Below, piece by piece: positions 8,131 through 16,793 of a stretch of 60,010 nucleotides of DNA. This DNA comes from Phycisphaeraceae bacterium (lineage in GTDB: Bacteria > Planctomycetota > Phycisphaerae > Phycisphaerales > UBA1924): contig JAHBXG010000025.1 in assembly GCA_019636565.1 (NCBI GenBank), positions 1 to 60,010 of the forward strand. Direction: 5' to 3'. Below the pieces are notes generated by a model. The model saw nothing but the letters and a program-made list of their open reading frames with translations. It was not told where the DNA came from and did not search any database. How positions within the stretch are numbered: position 1 is the stretch's first letter; each line of letters opens with the position of its first letter. A program made the position numbers and the translations under genes.

Positions 8131-8541
8131 ATGCTCGGCGCACCTATGGCGATTCACAAGGACATCCGGGCGTACAACGCGGAGCAGGCGGCGGCGGACA
8201 AGAAGATTTGCGTGGCGCTGTCGAAGGCCATTGATGCGAATCTGAAAGGAGCGGAGTGCAAGATCTGGCATCGGCACCCGGTGTGGTTTCTCGATGGGAA
8301 CCCGATTGTCGGATATCACACGTTGAAGGATTGCGTGCGGCTGCTGTTTTGGAGCGGGCGATCATTTGATGAACCGGGGCTCGCGGAAGAGGGCGGGTTC
8401 AAGACTGCGGGTGCGCGGTATACGGATGTGAAGCAGATTGCCGCGGAGGACTTGAAGAGATGGCTCAAGAAGTCGGCGGCGATCCAGTGGGATTACAAGA
8501 ACATTGTCAAGAGGAAGGGGAAATTGGTGCGGTTGAAGTGA
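8131..8541 (+). CDS. DUF1801 domain protein
   Basis: About 136 residues of the DUF1801/YdhG-like fold: a small alpha-beta protein with the typical VWFLDGNPIVGYHTLKDCVRLLFWSG core and a Lys-rich C-terminus (KNIVKRKGKLVRLK). Family function is not established. The frame is open further upstream (8044), but the family-like sequence starts around MAIHKDIRAYN, so the start is either the ATG at 8131 or the one at 8146. Neither has a good ribosome binding site. It stands alone between the M28 gene and a repeat-rich spacer. Confidence 0.75.
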   Translation: MLGAPMAIHKDIRAYNAEQAAADKKICVALSKAIDANLKGAECKIWHRHPVWFLDGNPIVGYHTLKDCVRLLFWSGRSFDEPGLAEEGGFKTAGARYTDVKQIAAEDLKRWLKKSAAIQWDYKNIVKRKGKLVRLK

Positions 8542-8597
8542 GAGGAAGAGTTCAACACGGTTGGCCATGGAGAGCTACGGAGAAAGTCAAAGACATT

Positions 8598-8697
8598 CAC
8601 CACAGAGGCACAGAGACACGGAGAGAGAAGGAAACGTCTGAAGTTAACGAATGAGAGAACGCGGAGCGGCGGAGTGGGCGGAGTTTCGCGGAGAAGA
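8598..8697 (+). repeat. Two purine-rich word arrays
   Basis: Positions about 8598-8635 carry CACAGAG/CACGGAG-type words. Positions 8651-8697 carry a GCGGAG array (GAACGCGGAGCGGCGGAG...CGCGGAGAAG). The second array has a near copy at 10319-10365. Together with the unremarkable sequence to 8816 they fill the spacer between DUF1801 and ychF. No gene is visible in this spacer. Confidence 0.7.
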
Positions 8698-8816
8698 CGG
8701 AAAGAAGGGTGAGCGCGGGGAATGGGCGCGAATCGGAAGGGGTCTTGCGATGGATGCAACGGCGCCCGGCGCTGCGCTTGGGGCTCGTTCGGTGCGCGGC
8801 TTCAGAATTTCGGCGG

Positions 8817-9920
8817 TCAGACGTTGAAGAGAAAGTGGCAGACGTCGGCGTCGTGCATGACGTAGTCCTTGCCTTCGATGCGCATCTTGCCGTTTTCTTT
8901 GATGGCCTTTTCGGTCTTGTACTTTTCGAGATCGGCGACGGAGTAGATTTCGGCGCGGATGAAGCCGCGCTCGAAGTCGGTGTGGATCACGCCCGCGGCC
9001 TGCGGGGCGGTCGAACCGATGGGGACCGTCCAGGCGCGGATTTCCTTGGGGCCTGCTGTATAGAAGGATTGCAGACCGAGGAGTTTGTATGCGGAGCGGG
9101 CGAGGCGGTTGAGGGCGGGCTCGGTCATGCCGAGGGACTGGAGCATTTCCAGGCGGTCGGCATCGGAGAGTTCGGAGAGTTCGCTCTCGATCTTGGCGCA
9201 GATGGGGACCCATTCGGCGCCTTCCTTGTCGGCGTGCGCCCGGACCTTCATGCAGAGTTCGTTTTCGCCGTTGACATCGTCTTCATCGACGTTCATCACG
9301 TAGAGGACTCTCTTGGACGTGATGAGATTGAGACCTTTGAGGACTTTCTGGTGATCGGCATCCTCGAAGTGAACGGTGCGGGCGACCTTGCCGGCATCGA
9401 GGACGGGCTGGAGCTTCTTGAGGACTTCGAAGCGGATGACGGATTCTTTCTCGCCGCTCTTGGCGGCACGCTCGGCCTTGCCGAGTGCGCCGGAAACAAC
9501 TTCGAGATCGGCGAGGACGAGTTCGGTGTTGATGGTTTCGATGTCGCGGATGGGATCGACCGAGCCATCGACGTGGGTGATGTCTTCGCCGCCGGGTGCT
9601 TTCAGGAAGCAGCGGACGACCTGCAGGGTTGCGTCGGTTTCGCGGATGTGGGTGAGGAACTTGTTGCCCAGGCCGGCGCCCTCGCTCGCGCCCTTGACGA
9701 TGCCGGCGATATCGACGAGGCGGAGCATCGCGGGGACGATCTTCTGGGATTCGATGTGGGAGCGGATGACCTCGAGGCGCGGATCGGGGATGGGGACGAC
9801 GCCGACGTTGGGCTCGATGGTGGCGAAGGGGTAGTTGGCGGCGAGCGCGCCCGCCTTGGTTAGGGCGTTAAAAAGGGTGCTTTTGCCGACGTTGGGGAGA
9901 CCGACGATTCCTGCTTCCAT
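8817..9920 (-). CDS. ychF: YchF/OLA1 ribosome-binding ATPase
   Basis: A 367-residue Obg-related P-loop protein, the normal length for YchF. G1 is GLPNVGKST (residues 6-14), followed by the family-typical [14 protein letters not shown] switch region and DIAG in G3. A TGS domain at the C-terminus ends with the FNV characteristic of YchF. The family prefers ATP over GTP, binds ribosomes and influences translation and oxidative-stress responses. The frame is open upstream to 10088, but those codons come from a C-rich repeat array; the ATG at 9920 is the conserved start. No Shine-Dalgarno site is visible upstream. Confidence 0.97.
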   Translation of the reverse strand: MEAGIVGLPNVGKSTLFNALTKAGALAANYPFATIEPNVGVVPIPDPRLEVIRSHIESQKIVPAMLRLVDIAGIVKGASEGAGLGNKFLTHIRETDATLQVVRCFLKAPGGEDITHVDGSVDPIRDIETINTELVLADLEVVSGALGKAERAAKSGEKESVIRFEVLKKLQPVLDAGKVARTVHFEDADHQKVLKGLNLITSKRVLYVMNVDEDDVNGENELCMKVRAHADKEGAEWVPICAKIESELSELSDADRLEMLQSLGMTEPALNRLARSAYKLLGLQSFYTAGPKEIRAWTVPIGSTAPQAAGVIHTDFERGFIRAEIYSVADLEKYKTEKAIKENGKMRIEGKDYVMHDADVCHFLFNV

Positions 9921-9946
9921 GGGGGGAGAGGGTAGTGGGGAAAAGT

Positions 9947-9984
9947 GGAAGGGGCAGAGGGGCTGAGGGACAAAGGGGCAGAGT
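9947..9984 (-). repeat. C-rich octamer array, minus orientation
   Basis: Read on the minus strand this is a run of 8-bp words CCCCTTTG, TCCCTCAG, CCCCTCTG, CCCCTTCC. It belongs to the same family as the arrays at 10062-10116, 45771-45809 and 51958-51996, and all of these end in CCCCTTCC or CCCCTTCT. It lies just upstream of ychF and faces the array at 10062-10116 in inverted orientation. Confidence 0.8.
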
Positions 9985-10061
9985 GAGAAGGCGCGGAACT
10001 CGGAGCGCGGAGTGCGGAACGGGTGCGGGAAACGCTGCTGAATTCGACGGGTTGATTTCCT

Positions 10062-10116
10062 CCCTTTGCCCCTTTGCCACTTTGCCACTCTGCCCCTTTG
10101 CCCCTTTGCCCCTTCT
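10062..10116 (+). repeat. C-rich octamer array, plus orientation
   Basis: Seven words of the form CCCCTTTG, CCACTTTG or CCACTCTG, ending in CCCCTTCT. It is 55 bp long and non-coding. With 9947-9984 it makes a large imperfect inverted pair between ychF and the first tRNA gene. Confidence 0.82.
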
Positions 10117-10153
10117 TTCTTGGACCCCTTTTCGCGAATACGATCTCACCGAC

Positions 10154-10228
10154 GCGTTCGTAGCTCAGCCTGGATAGAGCATCGGTCTTCGAAACCGAGG
10201 GTCGCAGGTTCAAATCCTGCCGAGCGTA
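10154..10228 (+). tRNA. tRNA-Arg (TCG)
   Basis: Cloverleaf: acceptor GCGTTCG/CGAGCGT (the terminal pair is G-T), D-stem GCTC/GAGC, anticodon stem TCGGT/ACCGA with loop CTTCGAA giving anticodon TCG, T-stem GCAGG/CCTGC with loop TTCAAAT, and discriminator A. It reads CGA-box arginine codons. CCA is not encoded. An exact octamer array begins two bases downstream. Confidence 0.95.
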
Positions 10229-10230
10229 TT

Positions 10231-10262
10231 CCCCCACTCCCCCACTCCCCCACTCCCCCACT
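10231..10262 (+). repeat. Exact (CCCCCACT)4 tandem array
   Basis: Four perfect consecutive copies of CCCCCACT follow the tRNA-Arg gene almost directly. Like the CCCCTTTG arrays, the unit is eight bases long and C-rich. Confidence 0.9.
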
Positions 10263-10318
10263 CCCTCACCACCGAGTGCCGCGGGAGGTGTGGCGCAGAA
10301 GCGAAGACGGAAAACCGA

Positions 10319-10365
10319 AGAGAACGCGGAGGGCGCTGAGAAAGCGGAGTTGCGCGGAGAGAAGA
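10319..10365 (+). repeat. GCGGAG word array, second copy
   Basis: GAACGCGGAGGGCGCTGAG...GCGGAGTTGCGCGGAG is closely similar to 8651-8697. It lies between the two tRNA-Arg genes and has no protein-coding appearance. Confidence 0.65.
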
Positions 10366-10456
10366 TGTTTCGCGCGGAGGAGCCTGCTTTGGCGTGATGA
10401 ACTGCTCGAGACGGGCAAGGGTCCATTGACAGCGTGAATTCCTATCATTTGCGCGT

Positions 10457-10530
<74 letters not shown>

Positions 10531-10594
10531 TTGCACTTTCGGTGTTGGGGCTACATTGTTCTCCGTTGCGCGAAGAGCGCATTCGGAGAACACC

Positions 10595-11824
10595 ATGTTC
10601 CGATTCCTTTGTGGCGGCGATTCAGACTTGCAAATGGCTCGGCGAATGCTGCTTGTCGCGCTGGCGGGAACGGGGGTGGTAAGCGGTTGCGGGAGGAACC
10701 AGCCGCAGGCCGGCGCGGCACCGCAGGCACCGACGGTTTCGATCGATGTGGTGGCGCCGGTCACCGTGCCGGGGAATTACGAGTTCATCGCGCAGACGGC
10801 GGCATCGCGCACGGTGGAGATCCGGGCGCGGGTGCAGGGCTTCTTGCTGAAGCGGCACTTTGTTGAGGGCGGGCCCGTGAAGGAGGGCGATCTGCTCTTC
10901 ACGATCGATCCGCGGAGTTTTGAAGCGGATGTGCAAATCGCGCGAGCGCAGTTGGCACAGGCGAAGGCTCAGCTCGCGCTGGCGGAATCGAACCTTTCGC
11001 GTGTGAAAGAAGGCGTGGAGAAAGGCGGCATTGCACAGGCCGATCTTGACAAGGCGCAGGCCCAGCGCGATGAAGCGGTGGCCGAGGTAAAGCTCTCTGA
11101 AGCGAGGGTGACCAACGCGGAACTCGACCTGAGCTATACAAGAGTTTTGTCGCCGGTGTCGGGCACCATTGGGCAGGCGGAGAGGCAGGAAGGCGCGCTG
11201 GTTGATTCGGGGCAGAACAGTCTGCTCGCGACCAGCCAGCAGGTCGATCCGATCTATGTGAACTTCAACGTCAGCGAGCGCGACGTCCTCAAGTGGCGGA
11301 GCGACGTGGCCTCTGGGCGGATCATCCTCGAGAACGAGAAGCATCTGCCCACGCAGATCACGCTCTCGGACGGCACGGTTTTCGAATCGGTGGGTTCGAT
11401 CAACTTTGTGGATGTGAAAGTCGATCCGAACACGGGCACGGCGATGATCCGGGCCGAGTTTCCGAACAAGGACTCGCGCCTGCTGCCGGGGCAGTATGTG
11501 AAACTGAAGGTTTTGGGGGTGGAGCGGCCCAACACGTTGACCGTGCCGCAGCAGGCGGTGCTGAACACACCCAACGGGACCTTTGTTCTGGTTGTCGGCG
11601 CCGATGGAAAAGCGGAGCGACGGCCGGTGACGCTGGGAGACTGGCTGGGCTCGGACTGGGTTGTCGAGTTCGGGCTCAAGGCGGGCGAGCGGGTGATCGT
11701 CGACAACATTCAGAAGGTGCAGCCGGGGATGGAAGTCAAGATCGCGGAGAATGTGAGTGATGGAGCGGCGGCAAAGGCTGCGCCGGCCGGGACGCCTCCG
11801 AAGCCGGTGACACCAAAGAAGTGA
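10595..11824 (+). CDS. RND efflux periplasmic adaptor (MexE/AcrA type)
   Basis: A 409-residue membrane fusion protein that bridges an inner-membrane RND pump and an outer-membrane channel. The N-terminal signal ends in VVSGCG, a lipobox, so it should be a lipoprotein. It has a split biotinyl-lipoyl domain (RVQGFLLKRHFVEGG...VKEGDLLFTID), a coiled-coil hairpin rich in Ala/Gln (about 115-175), and barrel and membrane-proximal domains ending in a Pro/Lys tail. The ATG at 10595 follows a GGAGA site. The pump gene begins 40 bp downstream, so the two form one operon. No TolC-like gene is nearby, so the outer channel must be encoded elsewhere. Confidence 0.95.
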   Translation: MFRFLCGGDSDLQMARRMLLVALAGTGVVSGCGRNQPQAGAAPQAPTVSIDVVAPVTVPGNYEFIAQTAASRTVEIRARVQGFLLKRHFVEGGPVKEGDLLFTIDPRSFEADVQIARAQLAQAKAQLALAESNLSRVKEGVEKGGIAQADLDKAQAQRDEAVAEVKLSEARVTNAELDLSYTRVLSPVSGTIGQAERQEGALVDSGQNSLLATSQQVDPIYVNFNVSERDVLKWRSDVASGRIILENEKHLPTQITLSDGTVFESVGSINFVDVKVDPNTGTAMIRAEFPNKDSRLLPGQYVKLKVLGVERPNTLTVPQQAVLNTPNGTFVLVVGADGKAERRPVTLGDWLGSDWVVEFGLKAGERVIVDNIQKVQPGMEVKIAENVSDGAAAKAAPAGTPPKPVTPKK

Positions 11825-11864
11825 TGTCGATCGAGATTGCACGCTGTGAGCGAGAGGAATCCTG

Positions 11865-14800
11865 ATGTTCGCCAAGTTCTTCATCGATCGGCCTGTATTC
11901 GCGACGGTGTTGTCGCTGCTGATCACGCTGCTGGGTTTGGTGGCGATCAAGAACCTGCCCATCGCGCAGTTTCCGGAGATCGTGCCCCCGAGCGTGGTGA
12001 TCAGCGCGACGTATCCGGGCGCGAGCGCTGAGACGGTGGCGCAGTCGGTGGCGGCGCCGATCGAGCAGCAGTTGTCGGGTGCGCGGCATCTGATCTACTA
12101 CCAGAGCCAGTCGGGCAACGACGGCGTGCTGAAGATCACGGCGACGTTTGAGATCGGATCGGATCAGGATCTGGCGGCGGTCGAGGTGCAGAATCGGCTC
12201 GCGATTGCGCAGCCCCGCCTGCCGCAGGAGGTGGTGAGGCAGGGGATCACGGTCACGAAGACCTCGTCGAGCCTTTTGTGCGTGGTGGCGCTGCGGGCTG
12301 AGGCGGGCGAATACGACGACGTGTATCTGTCGAATTACGCGACGATCAACCTGCTGGACGCGATCAAGCGCGTGCCGGGCGTGGGCGATGCGACCATCTT
12401 CGGTGGCAAGGACTACGCGATGCGGGTCTGGGTTGATCCGGATCGGCTGGCGCAGAAGGCCTTTACGGTGACGGACCTGGCGACGGCGATCCGGGATCAG
12501 AACGCAGTGTTTCCTGCGGGGCGGATCGGGCAGAGGCCGGGGCCGGCGGATCAGCAGTTGACGCTGCCGGTGCTGACGCGGGGGCGGCTGGAAAACCCGG
12601 AGGACTACGAGAGCATTATTCTGCGCGCGAACGCCGACGGCTCGATGCTTCGGCTGAAGGATGTGGCGAAGGTCGAGTTGGGAAGCCAGACGTACGACCT
12701 GTTCGGACGGCTGGACGGCAAGCCGACAACGCTGATCCTGATTTATCTGCAGACGGGCGCGAATGCGCTCTCGACATATGACGCGGTCGAAGTGGCGATG
12801 CGCGATGCGCAGCGGTCGTTCCCCAAGGGTGTGGAATGGCTGGTTCCGTACGACACGGTGCAGTTCATCCGGGCGTCGATGGAGAGCGTGGTGCACACGC
12901 TGTTCGAGGCCGGAATCCTGGTCATCCTGGTGGTGTTTATTTTCCTGCAGAGCTGGCGGGCGACGATCATCCCGCTGGTGGCCGTGCCGGTCGCGATCAT
13001 CGGAACGTTTGCGGGGATGCTCGCGCTCGGGTTCACGATCAACTCCCTCACGCTGTTCGGGATGGTGCTGGCGATCGGCATTGTGGTGGATGATGCCATT
13101 GTCGTGGTTGAGAACGTCGAGCGGATCATGCACGACGAGAAACTCCCGGTGCGCGAGGCGACCATCAAGGCGATGGAGCAGGTGACGGGCCCGGTCGTGG
13201 CGATCGTGCTGGTGCTGGGGGCGGTGTTTCTGCCCGTGGCGTTCCTGGGAGGCTTGACGGGTGAGTTGTACCGGCAGTTCGCGGTCACGATCGCGGTGTC
13301 GGTGGCAATTTCGGGATTGGTTGCGCTGACGCTCAGCCCGGCGATGTGCCGGCTGCTGTTGAGGCCGGAGCAGGGGAAGAAGTTCATTCTGTTTCGATGG
13401 TTCAATACGGTGTTTGATGGTCTCACGCACGCTTACTCAACAACGGTGAAGGTCGCCATCAGGCTTGCGATCGTGACCTTGCTGATTTTCGGCGGGCTGC
13501 TGTTTGTCACATGGCGGCTCTTCCAGACTGTCCCGGGCGGATTCATTCCGGATGAGGACCAGGGGTACATCATCGTCGCGATGATTCTGCCGGATGGCGC
13601 ATCGATTGATCGGACCGACAGGCTTGCGTCGGAAGTTGAAACGTTCTTGAAGTCGGACCCGAATGTCGCGCACACGGTGATGCTCGGCGGGTTTGATTTC
13701 CTGGCGGGCGGGATCAACAGCACGAACACGGGCATCTTGTTTGCGCGGCTGAAGCCGTGGGATGAGCGGAAAAAGCCGGACCAATCGGCGAAAGCGCTCA
13801 TCGGTAAGGTGTACGGACATTTCGCGACGAATCGCGAGGGGCTGGTGCTGCCGTTCAACCCGCCGGCCATTCAGGGGCTGGGGCAGCGTGCGGGATTCGA
13901 GTTCCAGTTGCAGGCGCGCGGGGCGGGCGATGTTCGCGATCTTGCGGCGGTGAATCAGACGTTCATGGCGGCGGCGGCGAAGCGGCCGGAGATCGTGGGG
14001 TTGAACGCGACGCTGCGCGTGAACACGCCCCAGTTGTTCGTCGATCTCGACCGGGACAAGACGAAGATGCTCGGGCTGTCGCTGACTGATGTGTTCAATT
14101 CCCTGCAGGCCTACCTGGGCGCGCTGTACGTCAACGACTTTGACAAATTCGGACGAATCTGGCGCGTGCAATTGCAGGCGGAGCCGCAGTTCAGAAAGTC
14201 GCCGCAGTCGATCACTGATATTTACGTGCGGAATGCGACCGGCGGCATGGTTCCGCTTTCCGAGGTCGTGTCGCTGAAGTTGCAATCCGGGCCCAACACG
14301 GTCGCACGATTCAATGGTTTCCCGGCGGTGCAGATCACCGGCGCACCGGGCGCGGGGTTCAGTACGGGCGATTCGATGCGGGCGATGCGCGAAGTGGCGG
14401 CGGAGGTTCTGCCGCCGGGGTATGGGTACGAGTGGTCTGGCGCGAGTTTTCAGGAGATCAAGGCGGGGAATCAGGCGCCGATCGTGGTCGGGTTTGGTCT
14501 GATCGTGGTGTTCCTGGTGCTGGCGGCGCAGTACGAGAAGTGGTCGCTGCCGTTTGCGGTGTTGCTGGCGGTGCCGATCGGGGTATTTGGCGCGCTCGTG
14601 GCGGTTTGGTTCCGCAACTTCCCAAATGACATCTACTTTCAGATCGGCCTGCTCACCCTGGTCGGGCTCGCGGCGAAGAACGCGATTCTCATCGTTGAGT
14701 TCTGTGCGATGGAGCGAGCAGCGGGCAAGGGGCTGGTCGAGGCGGCGGTGAACGCGGCGCGGCTGCGTTTCCGGCCGATCGTGATGACGAGTCTGGCGTT

Positions 14801-15032
14801 TATTCTGGGTGTTGTGCCGCTGGCGATCGCGCGGGGCGCGGGCGCAGCGGGCAGGCAGTCGATCGGCACGGGCGTGCTGGGCGGGATGATCGCGGCGACA
14901 TTCCTGGCGATTTTCTTTGTACCGGTGTTCTTTGTGGTGATTCAGGCGATCTCGGAGAGGCTCTTCGAGAAGCACGGAAGGGAGAAGGGCGGGATCGCTC
15001 CGAACAGCACCGTCGCGGGTGCACCGCACTGA
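11865..15032 (+). CDS. RND efflux pump, AcrB/MexF type (HAE1)
   Basis: A 1055-residue proton-driven multidrug efflux transporter of full family length. The N-terminus MFAKFFIDRPVFATVLSLLI is typical. TM4 carries the paired aspartates in GIVVDDAIVVVENVERIM and TM10 the lysine in GLAAKNAILIVEF, the proton-relay residues. Two large periplasmic loops follow TM1 and TM7. A GAGAGGAA site precedes the ATG. It forms an operon with the adaptor gene; no local regulator is linked. Substrates cannot be read from sequence. The long open frames on the opposite strand are codon-bias shadows. Confidence 0.97.
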   Translation: MFAKFFIDRPVFATVLSLLITLLGLVAIKNLPIAQFPEIVPPSVVISATYPGASAETVAQSVAAPIEQQLSGARHLIYYQSQSGNDGVLKITATFEIGSDQDLAAVEVQNRLAIAQPRLPQEVVRQGITVTKTSSSLLCVVALRAEAGEYDDVYLSNYATINLLDAIKRVPGVGDATIFGGKDYAMRVWVDPDRLAQKAFTVTDLATAIRDQNAVFPAGRIGQRPGPADQQLTLPVLTRGRLENPEDYESIILRANADGSMLRLKDVAKVELGSQTYDLFGRLDGKPTTLILIYLQTGANALSTYDAVEVAMRDAQRSFPKGVEWLVPYDTVQFIRASMESVVHTLFEAGILVILVVFIFLQSWRATIIPLVAVPVAIIGTFAGMLALGFTINSLTLFGMVLAIGIVVDDAIVVVENVERIMHDEKLPVREATIKAMEQVTGPVVAIVLVLGAVFLPVAFLGGLTGELYRQFAVTIAVSVAISGLVALTLSPAMCRLLLRPEQGKKFILFRWFNTVFDGLTHAYSTTVKVAIRLAIVTLLIFGGLLFVTWRLFQTVPGGFIPDEDQGYIIVAMILPDGASIDRTDRLASEVETFLKSDPNVAHTVMLGGFDFLAGGINSTNTGILFARLKPWDERKKPDQSAKALIGKVYGHFATNREGLVLPFNPPAIQGLGQRAGFEFQLQARGAGDVRDLAAVNQTFMAAAAKRPEIVGLNATLRVNTPQLFVDLDRDKTKMLGLSLTDVFNSLQAYLGALYVNDFDKFGRIWRVQLQAEPQFRKSPQSITDIYVRNATGGMVPLSEVVSLKLQSGPNTVARFNGFPAVQITGAPGAGFSTGDSMRAMREVAAEVLPPGYGYEWSGASFQEIKAGNQAPIVVGFGLIVVFLVLAAQYEKWSLPFAVLLAVPIGVFGALVAVWFRNFPNDIYFQIGLLTLVGLAAKNAILIVEFCAMERAAGKGLVEAAVNAARLRFRPIVMTSLAFILGVVPLAIARGAGAAGRQSIGTGVLGGMIAATFLAIFFVPVFFVVIQAISERLFEKHGREKGGIAPNSTVAGAPH

Positions 15033-15072
15033 GCGGTCGTGGCCTTTTGAGGAAGGATCCGGCGCCGGCAGA

Positions 15073-16668
15073 TCACGGAGCGCAAGAAAAGGCGTCGTAC
15101 GCGCCGACGAAGATCACAAAATCGGCATCGTCGACGGTACTGTCACCATTCAGGTCGGCAAAGGCCGAGGCGGGCGGCACGAGCAGCGCGTCGTACGAGC
15201 TGGCGAACAGGACAAAGTCCAATTCATCGACTATTCCGTCGCCGTTCAGGTCGCCGTCGCACACGGGCTGAACAAAGGTGACTTCGAGCGTCGGGCGATC
15301 GGCGAGGACAGCGCCCTCGCTGGAGGTGAATCGCCAGCCGTCGCCGCCGGTGGGCGCGAGCACCCAGCCCTGATTGGAATCTGGATTCTGAACCATGTCG
15401 CGTACCGAAGCCGTGACATCGAAGATCGCCCACGCGTCGAGCACGTTTGGCAGCACGGCGAACTCGGCATTGGCGCTTGCCTCCACGCCGTCGAATTGCA
15501 CGCCCGCAGCCAAAGAATTCCAGGTTGAGTTTTCGTTCCAGGATCGGTGCATGCGGAAGAGCAGCACGCCATCGACGGTCAGGTCGTTGGTTGCCGGTCC
15601 GGTGAGCAACTTCAGCTTGGCGGAGAGCACATCGGCTCCCGGCGGCACCTGATCGGAAGAGCGTCCGACGAACGATTCGAATCGGATGAGTCCCTGCACC
15701 GTCGAGGGCGAAGCGTCGACCAGAATTGGGGAAATGGTCGCGCGCGAACCGCTGGGCACTGCGGAATCGATGTACGTGTCGCTCACGTTCGCGCCGCCGG
15801 GGGTGCGGCGGATGCTCACGCTCCGCACGTTGGAGTCGGAATTGAATACCCCCGCGAGCGGCGATACCGATTGCCCGTTCGCGGGTGGCACGGCTCCATA
15901 CAGATCGCACACGGTGCGGAGCAGATTGTGCAGCGTGTAAGTCGATTCGTACTGGCCCGTTCGAACCATCGGCCCGTAGAGAATCGTCGGGATCCGATTT
16001 CGCTGGGAAAAGCCGTCTTCATCCCATGTCACGATGAGCAGGCTGTTGTTGGCCATCGCCCACTGCGCGTAGGGGCCGATGTGTTGCGCCAGCCAGGCAT
16101 CCCCTTGCTCGATCGTGCCGTCGTGCATGTCGTTGTTCTGATTCGGAACGACAAATGAGACTGTCGGCAGGTTGGCAAAGTCGGAAGGAAAATCGGTGAA
16201 GGGTCGGTTGACCGAAAGCGGGAGTTGGTTCGGCCCGGGCACAGCCGATTGCCAGTTGGCGACCGGGTTGTGCTTTCGGTAGTACGCGCCGAACGATGCG
16301 CCGTCGAAGCCGACATACGGAAGATCCTCGCTGAATGTCGTGAACGAGGCGCCGGCCGCGACGAGGCTTGCACCCAGGTTCGGCGACGAAAACGGAATCC
16401 CGGCGGGGATGTTGTTGTTGAGGATGCCGAGCGATGACCCGGCGAAGAAGTGGATGTAGTTGGGCTGGCTCGGATGTGTCAGGCCGTAGAAATCAGTGAA
16501 GAGCGCGCCGCCCGCGGCGAGCGCATTCACAAACGGCGCGCCGGCGTACCCGATGACCTGTGAGAACGCGTGATTCTCTTCGATCACGATGACCACGCGG
16601 TTGGGGGCGGCAGCGGAAGCGCCGGCGCTGAGAATCACGAGGGCGGCGAGTGACGTGCAACGGGGCAT
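15073..16668 (-). CDS. Secreted phosphoesterase with dockerin-like tail
   Basis: A 531-residue exported protein. A signal peptide (MPRCTSLAALVILSAGASAA) is followed by a phosphoesterase domain of the AcpA/phospholipase-C type (VVIVIEENHAFSQ, THPSQPNYIHFFAG, WDEDGFSQRNRIPTILYGP), which uses metal to hydrolyse phosphate esters. Then comes a beta-rich DNRLRE-like module (about 290-470). The end has two dockerin-like calcium loops (DLNGDGIVDELDF and DLNGDSTVDDADF). The ATG at 16668 has a GGAGAGAG site nine bases upstream. The dockerin-like pair may mediate surface attachment; no cohesin is seen in the window. Substrate is unknown. Confidence 0.86.
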   Translation of the reverse strand: MPRCTSLAALVILSAGASAAAPNRVVIVIEENHAFSQVIGYAGAPFVNALAAGGALFTDFYGLTHPSQPNYIHFFAGSSLGILNNNIPAGIPFSSPNLGASLVAAGASFTTFSEDLPYVGFDGASFGAYYRKHNPVANWQSAVPGPNQLPLSVNRPFTDFPSDFANLPTVSFVVPNQNNDMHDGTIEQGDAWLAQHIGPYAQWAMANNSLLIVTWDEDGFSQRNRIPTILYGPMVRTGQYESTYTLHNLLRTVCDLYGAVPPANGQSVSPLAGVFNSDSNVRSVSIRRTPGGANVSDTYIDSAVPSGSRATISPILVDASPSTVQGLIRFESFVGRSSDQVPPGADVLSAKLKLLTGPATNDLTVDGVLLFRMHRSWNENSTWNSLAAGVQFDGVEASANAEFAVLPNVLDAWAIFDVTASVRDMVQNPDSNQGWVLAPTGGDGWRFTSSEGAVLADRPTLEVTFVQPVCDGDLNGDGIVDELDFVLFASSYDALLVPPASAFADLNGDSTVDDADFVIFVGAYDAFSCAP

Positions 16669-16731
16669 GATTCTCTCTCCGTCCGAGGTGGGGAGCCGTT
16701 CCGGGGGCTGGTGCAATATATCCCGAAGAAG

Positions 16732-16758
16732 AAAAAGCCCGGCCGAGGGCGGCCGGGC
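16732..16758 (-). terminator. Intrinsic terminator of dockerin-tailed gene
   Basis: On the minus strand GCCCGGCCG and CGGCCGGGC form a perfect 9-bp stem around CCCT, followed by TTTTTC. It ends the 16794-18413 transcript 35 bp past its stop codon and separates it from the phosphoesterase gene. Confidence 0.93.
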
Positions 16759-16793
16759 AGAAATTCCAGGCAGCGATCACGCCGGATTGCGGA

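Noticed and set aside
10231..10262. Possible attachment site at the tRNA-Arg 3' end
   Set aside because: No integrase gene and no repeat of the tRNA end are seen. The sequence is a simple octamer array.
11736..15029. Long minus-strand open frames opposite the RND pump gene
   Set aside because: They lie antisense to a well-recognised pump gene and their translations are Arg/His-rich with no domain. High GC content explains the long frames.
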